Shown: in pieces, positions 1 through 7,393 of the stretch
Layout: the number at the start of each line of letters is the position of its first letter
Position numbering within the stretch: position 1 is the first letter of the stretch
NCBI RefSeq assembly: GCF_000003605.2
Contig: NW_003141823.1
Coordinates: 88,722-99,695, forward strand
DNA: 10,974 nucleotides
Origin: Saccoglossus kowalevskii
Lineage: Eukaryota; Hemichordata; Enteropneusta; Harrimaniidae
Reading direction: 5' to 3'
Notes under the pieces: generated by a model
What the model saw: the letters and a program-made list of their open reading frames with translations, nothing else
Told to the model about the DNA's origin: nothing
Database searches by the model: none
Program-made: the position numbers and the translations under genes

Positions 1-20
1 GACGCCAGGAAAAGCAGACG

Positions 21-167
21 TTTGTTGTCTGCTTCACAGCCCGTTTTATACCCGATATTTAGGGCATTTCGCAGCACATACAAGTTATTTTTATCGACAG
101 AATTCATTCATAGATCTCAAATTTCATGTACAGAGTGTCAAAAGCCACACCTCTGCTCCCCTTTAAT
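21..167 (-). repeat. 147-bp dispersed repeat, copy 1 (inverted relative to copy 2)
   Basis: This segment matches the reverse complement of 10086-10232 without gaps; I count five mismatches in 147 positions, about 97% identity. The inner edge of both copies is a TTAA-containing boundary (CCCCTTTAAT here), after which the flanks diverge completely. The outer edge ends at the GTCTGC motif; here the bases just outside form a small hairpin, GCAGAC with GTCTGC, around 15-31. The sequence has no convincing coding frame. It is most likely the conserved end of a mobile element present in many copies. The element type is not identified. Confidence 0.9.
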
Positions 168-337
168 GTAGTGACTATCTTACAGTCAACGAAAAATTAC
201 ATCTTTCATTCACCAAGCCGTGCTCATGGGAATATCACGTCTTTTGGAAGAAAGAAAAAAATGACAAACGAGTCGTCAGTGATTTCAACAACACTTTTAC
301 AATAAAGAAACGAACATGTTCATAAAAATACACATAT

Positions 338-343
338 TTTATT
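338..343 (-). terminator. Poly(A) signal of the minus-strand gene
   Basis: Read on the minus strand this is AATAAA, 10 nt after the TAA stop of the terminal exon at 354-508. The stretch that follows on the same strand (about 320 down to 285) is GT-rich, including GTGTTGTTG, as expected for a cleavage region. The 3' untranslated region would be only about 30-40 nt, which is short but not unusual for an invertebrate gene. Confidence 0.55.
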
Positions 344-353
344 ACAATGCGAT

Positions 354-508
354 TTACACAGCGTCTGAATTTACGGTGTAATAATGGGTAAGGTCTGTGG
401 GAAAACTGTCAAAGGCAAGATCATTAAACATTATCTTCGTTGCGGGATGTTTTTGTTTGTACGCTTGATTCAAAGCAATTTCCACCATGTTTTTCAGCAC
501 GATTTGAC
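354..508 (-). CDS. 3'-terminal coding exon of an unrecognised minus-strand gene (partial)
   Basis: On the minus strand a splice acceptor (ACATTGTTTCAG, AG at 510-509) opens a frame of 50 codons ending in TAA at 356-354. The first two bases complete a codon from the previous exon, so the upstream exon must end in phase 1. The peptide starts QIVLKNMVEIALNQAY, is amphipathic and helical at first, and closes with MFNDLAFDSFPTDL and a C-terminal NSDAV. Composition, splice site, stop and the AATAAA just beyond all agree, so I regard this as a true last exon. I do not recognise the family and assign no function. Upstream exons must lie at higher coordinates, inside the region occupied by the plus-strand gene. 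Candidate pieces are 6747-6791 and 8808-9101, but no joined model can be proven. Confidence 0.6.
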
Positions 509-1236
509 CTGAAACAATGTCAAAGGTCAAGTCTTTTATTAACTAATTAAAATGTGTGTCATACTGACAAAATTTTCCGATGTTAAAATGCGATCTGTTG
601 GCACTGATTTTGATAAAAAAAAGGTGATTTTTCCCATTAAAAACTGGTGATTCACAATTCTCAAAAGGTAATGTGGAGGAAGTATCTTTCACGGTCACCA
701 ACATGTCACGTCAAATAATAGTTTACTCGTTCAAACTCTATTCACGAGAGTCTTAATGGACATGATTATTCAGAAAGACAATGACCAGGTTTCATGACTT
801 GATGGTCACGAAAGCTACCACTCAGATATATGGATTATTTTAGTATTGCAACATTGTGGTTCATCTTGAGTGAATAACAGAATAGAACTGGTTCAAACCA
901 TGTTGCGTACGTTTGCCATGCACTCTGAAATTAATGCGAGTTTTCTCATAAAAGCATGAACCAAACTACCATACCAATTACGATTTTTAAGCAATTAAAG
1001 ACACTTTTTACATGTATATTTTAATAAATGTCGTTCACGAACGGTTAAAACACCCCGGGCCTATAATCTAGGATTCCCTTAACTCGTTAAATGTCTAAAT
1101 ATAGAGAGTTGGGCTTATAATCGGTTATGGGCTTATGATGGGGAAATATGGTGTCACATGTTTATGTAAGTTGCATATCCTTACCTAATATTGAAAAAAA
1201 TTCTAATATATTTTTGTTTCTTTCTTTGAATTTCAG
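509..1236. other. Non-coding stretch between the opposing exons
   Basis: I see no convincing exon here. It must contain intron of the minus-strand gene, and from some point intron or 5' flank of the plus-strand gene. The bases 1055-1142 contain three near copies of GGGCTTATAATC (around 1058, 1111 and 1128), probably a worn repeat. CGTTC-AC-GAACG at 1032-1043 is a small palindrome. A phase-compatible mini-exon for the plus gene is possible at 1135-1165 (ATG at 1135, donor GTAAGT at 1166), but it lies in the repeat-like stretch and would leave an intron of only 71 nt, so I do not call it. Confidence 0.5.
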
Positions 1237-1302
1237 ACAACTCTGGTGAGGTACAAGAGAGAATAAAGAATTATCTTCAACAGACACTCAGACTTCTTGA
1301 AG
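1237..1302 (+). CDS. Plus-strand gene, first visible coding exon (66 nt)
   Basis: The acceptor is strong: a T-rich tract, TTTCTTTGAATTTCAG, ends at 1236. The donor is GAAG|GTGAAT at 1303. Two bases complete an incoming codon, 21 codons follow (starting NSGEVQERIKNYLQQ), and one G is left over for the next exon. The other two frames contain stops. The peptide is a hydrophilic amphipathic helix. Confidence 0.7.
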
Positions 1303-4300
1303 GTGAATTTGTGTCTTTGTTTTTATTATGATTTAAATGGTAGAAAGTAATCACCATTCCTTCTGTGTTTTAACCGTTTCACCACCAGACCATTTTTTAC
1401 CCAAATTTGTCTGCGCTTTTTTCTTACATTCTTCAATATTTCTGTAAATGAACGCTAATTTTGAAGCCAACAGACGCAATTTGAGTCAGTTTTCATTTTT
1501 CACTCAAAAACTTTGTCTATTTTTGTCCCAATCTTCTGAAGGAAAGTGCAGATTTGTGATGAAAACAGGGAACTGGTGGTTAAAAGATTAGGACGTATAT
1601 TTTGCTATAAGCCTTCACAAGACAAAGGTCATTTTTTTGGCCATTAACGCACCAACATCAACAAATATTAGTAATCACTATCAACTGTGTTAATAATAAT
1701 CATAGTCTCTGACTTTCTTGGAGTCGGTGTGTGTTATGTCTACACTACTACTGTAGAATACTTTATTTTCGCTTGGAATTTATTTTCGCTGAAGGGATGA
1801 TTCCGTGAAAATAAAATCCAGCGAATATACTTTTTTTTCTATATTTCACATTAAACTCATCAAAAATCAGTGAAAATAAATTCCATACAAAACGCCCAAA
1901 AAGCCTTTTCAGCGAAAATTAATTCCAGCAAAAATAAAGTATTCCACAGTATATTTTAGCTTATTTAATTAAAAATACAAAGTGTCCAATTGCTTAGCAC
2001 TAATTTTTGCTGTGAGTACACCTGCTTTGACATTTTGACATCTCATTGTTTTGTTTCTTTGTTTCCATTGTCACAAGCTACACCAATTCTGATTGGTCAC
2101 ACATGGCATGTCCAATCAGATTTATTCTACTCAGGTCAAATATAAAATAGTTCCTGGTGGGAGTATTTTTTACGTAGAGTTTACAAAAATTATTTGATTA
2201 AATGAACTGTTAATTTACAATGGTAAGAGAACTGATTAAGCTCAGATATTGTAAATAAAATCAAGGAATTGACAAAAAATGGTTCTATATTTCTTCATGT
2301 AAATATTTTTCTTTATTTAAAGATACACTGTCTAAAAATAGACAAAGTCTTGTGACAGAGAAGGATGGACAGAAAAAATTGCATTATTCTGTATTACCCA
2401 ACATGGTGCTTTTAACAGAGGTGAGCGTAGTATGGTTGTCAACCTAAATCTGTACATTGACATGTCTGCGTGATTATATGATAGTGGTATGTGCTGTTAA
2501 ACCTTGATTGATTGCGAGTGTTAATGATAGTCAGAGTTGACACTGGTGGTCAAAATTGTCATCGATGGGGTAAGAGTCAAAGGTGACACCGGTGGTGAGT
2601 ATGTACTGGTATTTACCTAACGTTTACGTCTCTTTGCAGAGTATCGGTTATATCACGCTTCTCTCTGGTGTGTGCTGTAAATTATTAAAACCAATTAAAT
2701 CTATAATTAATAAACGAAACAGAAAGAAGAAAGAAGCTCCACAAGCAATGGTATTTATTTATTTTTCTACCTGTATATTTAGCTGTATATTGTATACAAG
2801 CACTGCAGTAAAATGTATGAATTAGTTCTTACCTAAAAATCTTTTTTTTTTTTTTAAGCCTGCAATATTTGAAACTTACAAGAAGTTCTTAGACAGCATT
2901 CAGCAGTTTGCTGATACGGTTCATATTGCTGTGTTAGACCTTGACCCAGTGTTTGTATCCATGGATCTCAGTCAACTAAGCCTTGTTGACAAGGAGACGG
3001 CTAAGTGAGGTGAGTGTACTGCCCCCCCCCCCCCCAAAAAAAAGTACTAATACTTTATCATGATTTATGAATAATCGTGTTCAAGGAAACTGAAATAGTC
3101 TTTGTTAGGGGTGACCATTAAAAATCTACGAAAAAATATTAGGCAAGATCGAGTTCCTTTTGTACACCCCATCCCTAATCCTAACTCTAACACTCACTCC
3201 CAGTTACACAATTCATTTGTATATTCCCCCTCTAGATAACTATAGATGTCCTTAGGAGGGGCATGTACAATTAAATGGGGAGTGCTGGAGGGTAAGGTTA
3301 GGGGTGGGGGTACAAAAATAACTCTTTTTAAATATAAAAGGACACAGACATAAAAAGTATTATATTTGCTGTATTAGTTACGTATCCACATACACAAATG
3401 ACAGCTATGGTCAAAATGAGTCGTGTTACATTAAAGCGTGGGATTCGTCACCTACGCATGCGTCAGGTGGCCATAGCGTGTCATTGTTTACAAACAAGCG
3501 TCTACCCATGAGCTTTTGCGTTCTTAGTGTTTTATCATCGCTTGGGACTTGATTCCTGCGCGTGCACAGGTGACGACACTCTCGCTTTAAATACTACAAT
3601 TGGATTGCTTGTGCTTCTGTTGCAGATGTGTCACTAATAGAGCTAATATGGTATATATATTTTAAAAAAAATCCATTTTATGATGAAAGCAAAACAAATA
3701 TAGCACATCATGATTCTGGAAACTAAATTCTCCTTCTAAAGTTTCTAATTGTCAATCAATTGCATTTATGTAAGGTGGTCATCATAAAATTGTTATTTGT
3801 CTATATCCTTATATTGCCCTGGAGTAAAATGTATTGAAAAATGACTAAATTTGAAGTATTTTTAGTTCTGAGTAGGCTTCTACCTTAACTTATTTTTCCC
3901 ACTGCAAAAATTTTAGCTGAATTAAATTTGATTTTCTTGGGTTGGGGTCGGCAGTACAAGATTTTTCTCATTGTAAAAACTTTAGCTTTTTGTTGTCCTT
4001 CACACAATCAAAATAAACTGAAATAATTTGTTCACATTTTTTCTATCAATATTTATCCTGACCTTTCAACTATAAGAAATTAAGTTGACTTGATCCAAAA
4101 TTGACAAAGAAATTTGGGAAATTGTTTTGTGGGAAATAAAATAAAATTTATTGCTATGGTAAATGGTAAATCATATTTTAGTTATCTGCGAAGGATAGAA
4201 AAAGGGCTCACTTTGGGGTGTTTAGTGAATTCTTATCATAAAATGTTATTCTGTATTTCAGAGTGACCGGGAACTTGAGTCATCGATGTGGAAGAAAATA

Positions 4301-4384
4301 GAAGAGAGTTACAAACAGTCTTCACAGAATCTCTCAGGGATATTGAAACAGAAAATGGAGTATCTGGCAACACTCAAACTATAG
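1237..4384 (+). CDS. C-terminal four exons of an unrecognised, mostly helical protein (5'-partial; exons 1237-1302, 2323-2420, 2859-3004, 4264-4384)
   Basis: Four plus-strand exons join in one frame to give about 143 residues ending at TAG 4382-4384. Junction codons are all consistent: exon 1 ends with G and exon 2 starts AT, giving Asp; exons 2 and 3 join in phase 0; exon 3 ends AA and exon 4 starts T, giving Asn. The protein is rich in Lys, Glu, Gln, Leu and Ser and looks largely alpha-helical, with an amphipathic stretch PAIFETYKKFLDSIQQFAD in exon 3, the hydrophobic segment IAVLDLDPVFVSMDL after it, and a helical Lys/Glu-rich tail. No catalytic motif, membrane span or zinc ligand is visible, which would suit a small scaffold or complex subunit, but I recognise no family. 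The 5' end is missing: exon 1 begins in phase 2, and earlier exons are probably upstream. A minus-strand exon at 354-508 shows another gene overlaps this one or encloses it. Confidence 0.7.
1751..1949. mobile_element. Foldback MITE with TA target duplication (Tc1/mariner-type pattern)
   Basis: The ends are inverted copies: CTGTAGAATACTTTATTTTC at the left and, read in reverse complement from the right end, CTGTGGAATACTTTATTTTT, continuing for roughly 40 bases. TA flanks both ends (1749-1750 and 1950-1951). Internally, variants of GAAAATAAATTCCAGC occur several times in both orientations, so the element can fold on itself over nearly its full 199 bp. It has no coding capacity and lies in the first visible intron of the plus-strand gene. 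The TA duplication fits mobilisation by a Tc1/mariner transposase; that assignment is inference. Confidence 0.8.
2089..2148 (+). promoter_or_regulatory. Promoter-like cluster: paired CCAAT boxes and TATA box
   Basis: An exact 8-bp inverted repeat, CTGATTGG at 2089-2096 and CCAATCAG at 2112-2119, supplies one reverse and one forward CCAAT box in NF-Y-type context. TATAAAAT follows at 2141-2148, which would place a start near 2170. It lies inside the intron before the exon at 2323. CAATG|GTAAGA at 2219-2227 would provide a donor soon after that start, but joining it to the 2323 exon breaks the frame, so a protein-coding alternative transcript is not obvious. Chance occurrence in AT-rich DNA is the main alternative. 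Confidence 0.35.
2323..2420 (+). CDS. Plus-strand gene, second visible coding exon (98 nt)
   Basis: The acceptor CTTTATTTAAAG ends at 2322 and the donor is ACAGAG|GTGAGC at 2421. Two bases complete the Asp codon begun in the preceding exon, then 32 codons follow and end exactly in phase 0. The peptide runs from TLSKNRQSLVTEKDGQKK to a more hydrophobic segment LHYSVLPNMVLLTE. Frame and splice sites agree with both neighbouring exons. Confidence 0.72.
2859..3004 (+). CDS. Plus-strand gene, third visible coding exon (146 nt, tandem donors)
   Basis: A long T tract and TTAAG end at 2858. The exon opens PAIFETYKKFLDSIQQFADT and continues through LDLDPVFVSMDLSQLSLVDK. Two overlapping donors exist. 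GCTAA|GTGAGG (intron from 3005) keeps the frame into the next exon. GTGAG|GTGAGT (intron from 3010), a better match to the donor consensus, adds five bases and exposes an in-frame TGA at 3006-3008. I chose the first because it is the one that joins the open frame of the last exon. A C14A8 tract lies just inside the intron. Confidence 0.72.
3022..3043. repeat. C14A8 homopolymer tract next to a splice donor
   Basis: Fourteen C residues run directly into eight A residues, beginning 12-17 nt after the two alternative donors of the exon at 2859-3004. It is a simple tract of uncertain true length, because such runs are prone to slippage and sequencing error. In RNA it would be a poly(C) site of the kind bound by KH-domain proteins (PCBP/hnRNP K). 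A role in donor choice is inference. Confidence 0.9.
3151..3324. mobile_element. Foldback (MITE-like) element
   Basis: The arms 3151-3201 and 3277-3324 are imperfect inverted repeats: GAGTTCCTTTTGTACACCCC at the left corresponds to GGGGGTACAAAAATAACTC at the right, and the pyrimidine-rich CCCTAATCCTAACTC corresponds to GGTAAGGTTAGGGGTGGG. A second inner pair (3211-3232 with 3255-3276, ATTTGTATATTCCCCC and GGGGCATGTACAATT) extends the fold almost to the centre. It has no reading frame. No clean target duplication is visible. It sits in the intron before the last exon of the plus-strand gene. Confidence 0.65.
3431..3590. mobile_element. MITE with TTAA-flanked terminal inverted repeats
   Basis: The element begins TTAAAGCG and ends CGCTTTAA. 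The inverted arms continue for about 32 bp with roughly three quarters identity, sharing CGTCACCT and GC-rich GCATGCG / CGCGTGC cores. TTAA at both edges fits a TTAA target duplication, as used by piggyBac-like elements, with the terminal repeat then beginning AAGCG. It is about 160 bp, clearly richer in GC than its surroundings, and has no coding frame. It lies only about 105 bp after the foldback element at 3151-3324. Confidence 0.7.
4264..4384 (+). CDS. Plus-strand gene, last coding exon
   Basis: The intron ends TTCTGTATTTCAGAG; the AG at 4262-4263 gives a first base T that completes Asn with the AA of the preceding exon, then 39 codons run to TAG at 4382-4384. Using the CAG two bases earlier would shift the frame, so this is a tandem acceptor with one productive choice. 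The peptide begins DRELESSMWKKIEESYKQSS and ends MEYLATLKL, strongly helical and basic/acidic mixed, suggesting a helical C-terminal tail. The sequence after the stop is AT-rich and uninformative. Confidence 0.72.
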
Positions 4385-4449
4385 CGTGGTGTAATATGTG
4401 GGGAAGTTTGTAATCATATTGTAATTTATTTCCTCCAATGTACAAATGA

Positions 4450-4776
4450 ATGAAGCTTTCAGGGAAATTTGTTCTACTTGTGCCATATATCTGTGCTATT
4501 CTTCTGTTTACTGTCATCTTTTATAATACCTGTAAAAAAACTTTGATAACTAATGACAATTCATGCCCATTTATTCTGAAAAGTGTTGATTTCTTAACTT
4601 GTTCTGCCATTACTGGTTGTTGTTTTTTTTATATTCATAATGATTTGATATATGGTAAATTACATCCGTATTTGCCGAGACACGGTGCATCTCTTGGGAA
4701 GTTATCAAATAACAAAGCAGACAGTGGTTACTCTCTGGGAGTAACAGCATTGGAATCATTGGTCTTTACTTCATGA
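4450..4776 (+). CDS. Possible small ORF with N-terminal hydrophobic helix, 108 aa
   Basis: An ATG-initiated frame starts 65 nt after the stop of the plus-strand gene. Residues 7-25 (FVLLVPYICAILLFTVIFY) form a convincing hydrophobic segment after a short basic start (MKLSGK), the pattern of a signal anchor or secretion signal. The remainder is Cys/Phe-rich near residues 38-62 and polar towards the end, with no motif I know. The frame lies in AT-rich DNA where 100-codon frames arise by chance and T-rich codons automatically give hydrophobic residues. It may therefore be an accidental frame in the 3' UTR; a downstream small ORF in the same mRNA or a separate gene are alternatives. Confidence 0.2.
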   Translation: MKLSGKFVLLVPYICAILLFTVIFYNTCKKTLITNDNSCPFILKSVDFLTCSAITGCCFFYIHNDLIYGKLHPYLPRHGASLGKLSNNKADSGYSLGVTALESLVFTS

Positions 4777-6146
4777 CTTACAGTTGTCACAATAATGTTT
4801 TACACACCATCATCGCCAGCTAAATTGCAGACTGTTATGTGTGTGGTCTAAGCTAGGATACCTGATCAGAACTGGTTGGCTCAAACCAATATCACAAAAA
4901 GGTATGTCCAACTGATACTGAGGGACACCCAAAAGAACAATTGTTGGAAAAACAATTAAATAAGTTTTGACTAAGTTCAGAGAGTCAAAGTATTTCACAA
5001 GTCAAATTTCAAAAGTTGATTTATTTTCAATAATAATTAGTATAATGTAAATTTAATAATTAGCAAACAAACAAAACAAATTTAGATAATTGTATAAAGC
5101 TGACCACACCCTTGTAAAATGGTATGATCCAACAACTTCAAAACAAACTGCAGATGTACATAAGTTAGCTGGCAATGTTGCTGTTTTGTCCTGTCTATCT
5201 GGTCACCAACCCCTGCATGTGTGTGGGACAAGCAATTTTCCACATGATTCAATCAAACCTAAGTCCATTTGCATGAACGAGCTTCATCACATTTGTTTCC
5301 AAGATTGCCGACTGGATCCGCTTTGCACTGTGGCGCACATAGGTAATGTTTTAGGCTTGTATACACATCATTTGTTACTCTCTATCTCATTACATGCTGT
5401 CTGAAATGTACACAGACCAGCATGTCAACAGACTATATGATTCAAGATGGCCGACTGATTTTTTCGAATGCAGTATGTAATTTCCATTCTTGGCAATTCA
5501 CAGAAGGATTTTAACTCCTCACCTATACCAAACTTGTGTCTACTATACAGCATCAATCGTTTAAAGAGAAATATTATATTTGTTCTATTAGAAAGATGTC
5601 TTTAACAGAAGCACACACATTGCTGGATCATTAAAACATGACTATTTTTATTACCATAGAAACATCATTTATGTAAATTCATGCACTACTAAGCGAACAA
5701 ATGTGATTTGGAAAAAAAGTAATTAATTTTTCAATGTTTTGTTAACTAAACTTTTGTTCTTGATGTTTGCTTGTAATTTCTCAGTTTTAATTGTACAGTC
5801 AAATCTGAGTCATGTTTTTAGTGGGTGGATGAGGTAGACCAAATACAGTACCAAGTATGCTTTTCATTCCTGTACATATCCTGGTCTGATTTGAGGCTTG
5901 GATAGGTATGGAGTTAGAGGACATGTTATGTGCAGGTTTTATTTCACAGAGAATGTACTCATGTGATTTACTGTGGTTTCATAGTCAGTGATCTGCTTTT
6001 AGTGAAAGTTAAACAAGAAAAAAAAAAGCAATCCCACAATCCACTTTTGTTGAATCTGTTCCAGTTTGCGATTGGTATATTCAGTGATTTGGATGATATT
6101 CAGTCAAAATGTACAAAAAAGTGGGTCTGTGGTCTGTACGCTATAT

Positions 6147-6341
6147 TGTAAACCCATTTATTTTCACTGACATTTAATTTCACTATTTAAGCAATTTCAC
6201 TGGATTTTAATTTCCTGATTTGCAAGCAAAACAATTCCTTCTTTTGTTATTTTACATGTTCACATTGATTTAATTTAGTAAATTTTACATGTCAGCGAAA
6301 ATAGCCCAATTAAAACGCTGCAAATAATTAATGCATTTACA
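6147..6341. mobile_element. Degenerate MITE-like element
   Basis: The left end TGTAAACCCATTTATTTTCA and the reverse complement of the right end, TGTAAATGCATTAATTATTT, align over about 35 bp with roughly two thirds identity. The interior repeats ATTTTC/GAAAAT-type phrases (CAATTTCACTGGATTTTAATTTC, in two parts) resembling the motifs of the element at 1751-1949, and the right part holds CAGCGAAAATAG. No target duplication can be fixed. It appears to be an older member of a related palindromic family. Confidence 0.5.
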
Positions 6342-6746
6342 GGATGAAAGAGAAAGATGAATCTATGAAACATTGGTAAACCACCTTAAAAATGAACGAA
6401 TAGTTATCTGTTTGGCTAAATGCGAACTGACACACAAATTGAACATCTGGGTTGTCGTGATCAAGACCTTCATTTGTTTCTAAATCTGGTGAACTCTCCT
6501 GATTTTGCGATTCCTTGCTGTGTGGGAGACTAGTGATGCAAACACAGGTTTTTATAATAGTTTTTTTTTGAAAGAAGCGTTGTTGCAGTACTCAACCTAA
6601 AACGTCACTCTGGTTTTACAGGTTGTGCACCCCAAAGAGAGATTCTATTTTATTGCCATGTGTATGTTTCACATTGTGTACGTTTCACATCATGAAAAAA
6701 CGTCTGTGTGAAGACCAACAATTTCTGCATTTCATATCAAACTTAC

Positions 6747-6791
6747 CTCACTGAGATGGTCGACAGAACCTGTTATGTTTTCACAAATTTC
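6747..6791 (-). other. Candidate minus-strand exon fragment (weak)
   Basis: On the minus strand an open frame of 15 codons, EICENITGSVDHLSE, ends exactly at a near-perfect donor, GAG|GTAAGTTT (GT at 6746-6745). The acceptor is uncertain: AACATAACAG|GTTCTG would leave a 23-nt microexon (6747-6769) and lacks a pyrimidine tract. It is on the strand of the terminal exon at 354-508 and could belong to that gene, though its phase 0 end does not fit directly onto that exon, so another exon would be needed between them. Confidence 0.2.
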
Positions 6792-6827
6792 TCATTTTAT
6801 TTAGAAAATCTTTTTTTTATATAATCC

Positions 6828-6833
6828 AATAAA
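6828..6833 (+). terminator. Poly(A) signal, likely 3' end of the plus-strand gene
   Basis: AATAAA is followed 10-45 nt later by the T- and GT-rich stretch TTTGTTGTTGGATGTGTGTG, a textbook arrangement for cleavage near 6845-6855. It is the first complete plus-strand AATAAA with such a downstream element after the stop at 4384. Confidence 0.55.
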
Positions 6834-7159
6834 GCTTTGAATATTCTATAATTTGTTGTTGGATGTGTGTGAATTTTGTTTTGGATTACATGTAAACCAG
6901 TTGTAAATGAAACACAAAACCTTTTCTATCCGATGGAGCAAACTACCAGTAAATGGTGTAACAATTCTTTTTTTATTTTTTAATGTTTTTGTGCCCGGCG
7001 ACAGTTCTGGACATTGAATGTCACTGTTGTCTCTCCTGACTTTTTTTTTGTATGTGTCAGTTGCAAGTGCTGACATGTAGTGCATTTTTGCCACAGAAGT
7101 CATATTCATGTTTTGGGACTACACACATGACAGGGCTGTGCGGCCATCTCTCTATCAAA

Positions 7160-7393
7160 TGGCAATTTAATGCGCTATCCTGGCGTCAACCAGGCTCAGT
7201 CGAACACAAGCACCTGCAGACCTTGACCAAGGTTCCCCCAAAGTCGCATTTTATTAGTGAATGAATCTCGGCCAGTGGAATTGGCCTTCCCACTGAGTCT
7301 GGCACACTCGCCCAGGGTAGGTGTTCAGCCTAAGGTGGCATTTGAACTTGGGTCTACCGATCGCGAGTTTGATGCAACAACTACTATGCCACC
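7160..7393 (-). mobile_element. tRNA-derived SINE (head at 7393, body toward 7160)
   Basis: On the minus strand the element begins GGTGGCATAGTAGTTGTTGC. TGGCATAGTAG fits the RNA polymerase III A box (TRGYNNANNNG), and AAGTTCAAATGCC about 40 bases on resembles a B box. The first seven bases GGTGGCA pair exactly with TGCCACC at the far side of the head (7334-7340), recalling a tRNA acceptor stem. The body that follows is GC-rich with small hairpins (GGCCA/TGGCC near 7270-7286, CCTGG/CCAGG near 7178-7194). The tail boundary is uncertain and no target duplication is evident, so the left limit is approximate. Confidence 0.6.

Larger units (their letters stand above)
4385..6850 (+). other. Probable long 3' untranslated region of the plus-strand gene
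   Basis: From the TAG at 4384 to the first good poly(A) signal at 6828 there is no clear splice-joined coding exon. The stretch contains an ORF with a hydrophobic start (4450-4776), a worn MITE-like element (6147-6341), and two short duplicated phrases, CCAAGATTGCCGACTGGAT near 5301 and TCAAGATGGCCGACTGATT near 5443. Length near 2.4 kb is long for a 3' UTR, so transcription could end earlier at a non-consensus signal. Confidence 0.4.

Noticed and set aside
880-900. GAACTGGTTCAAACCA here and GAACTGGTTGGCTCAAACCA near 4869 as a shared regulatory motif.
   Set aside because: Only two loose matches, with a different spacer; the TGGTT/AACCA pairing is common enough to be chance.
1135-1165. Mini first exon for the plus-strand gene: ATG at 1135, donor GTAAGT at 1166, phase-compatible with the exon at 1237.
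   Set aside because: It lies in a stretch of GGGCTTATAATC-type repeats, leaves a 71-nt intron unlike the others in the gene, and a phase match has a one-in-three chance. Left as unproven.
3170-3310. CCCTAA / TTAGGG-like phrases suggesting interstitial telomeric sequence.
   Set aside because: The phrases are single, imperfect, and are the two arms of a foldback element rather than a tandem array.
5090-5404. 104-codon plus-strand frame with several Cys and His residues.
   Set aside because: It begins at TTG, has no supporting splice acceptor, no recognisable motif, and lies in AT-rich presumed 3' UTR; treated as accidental.
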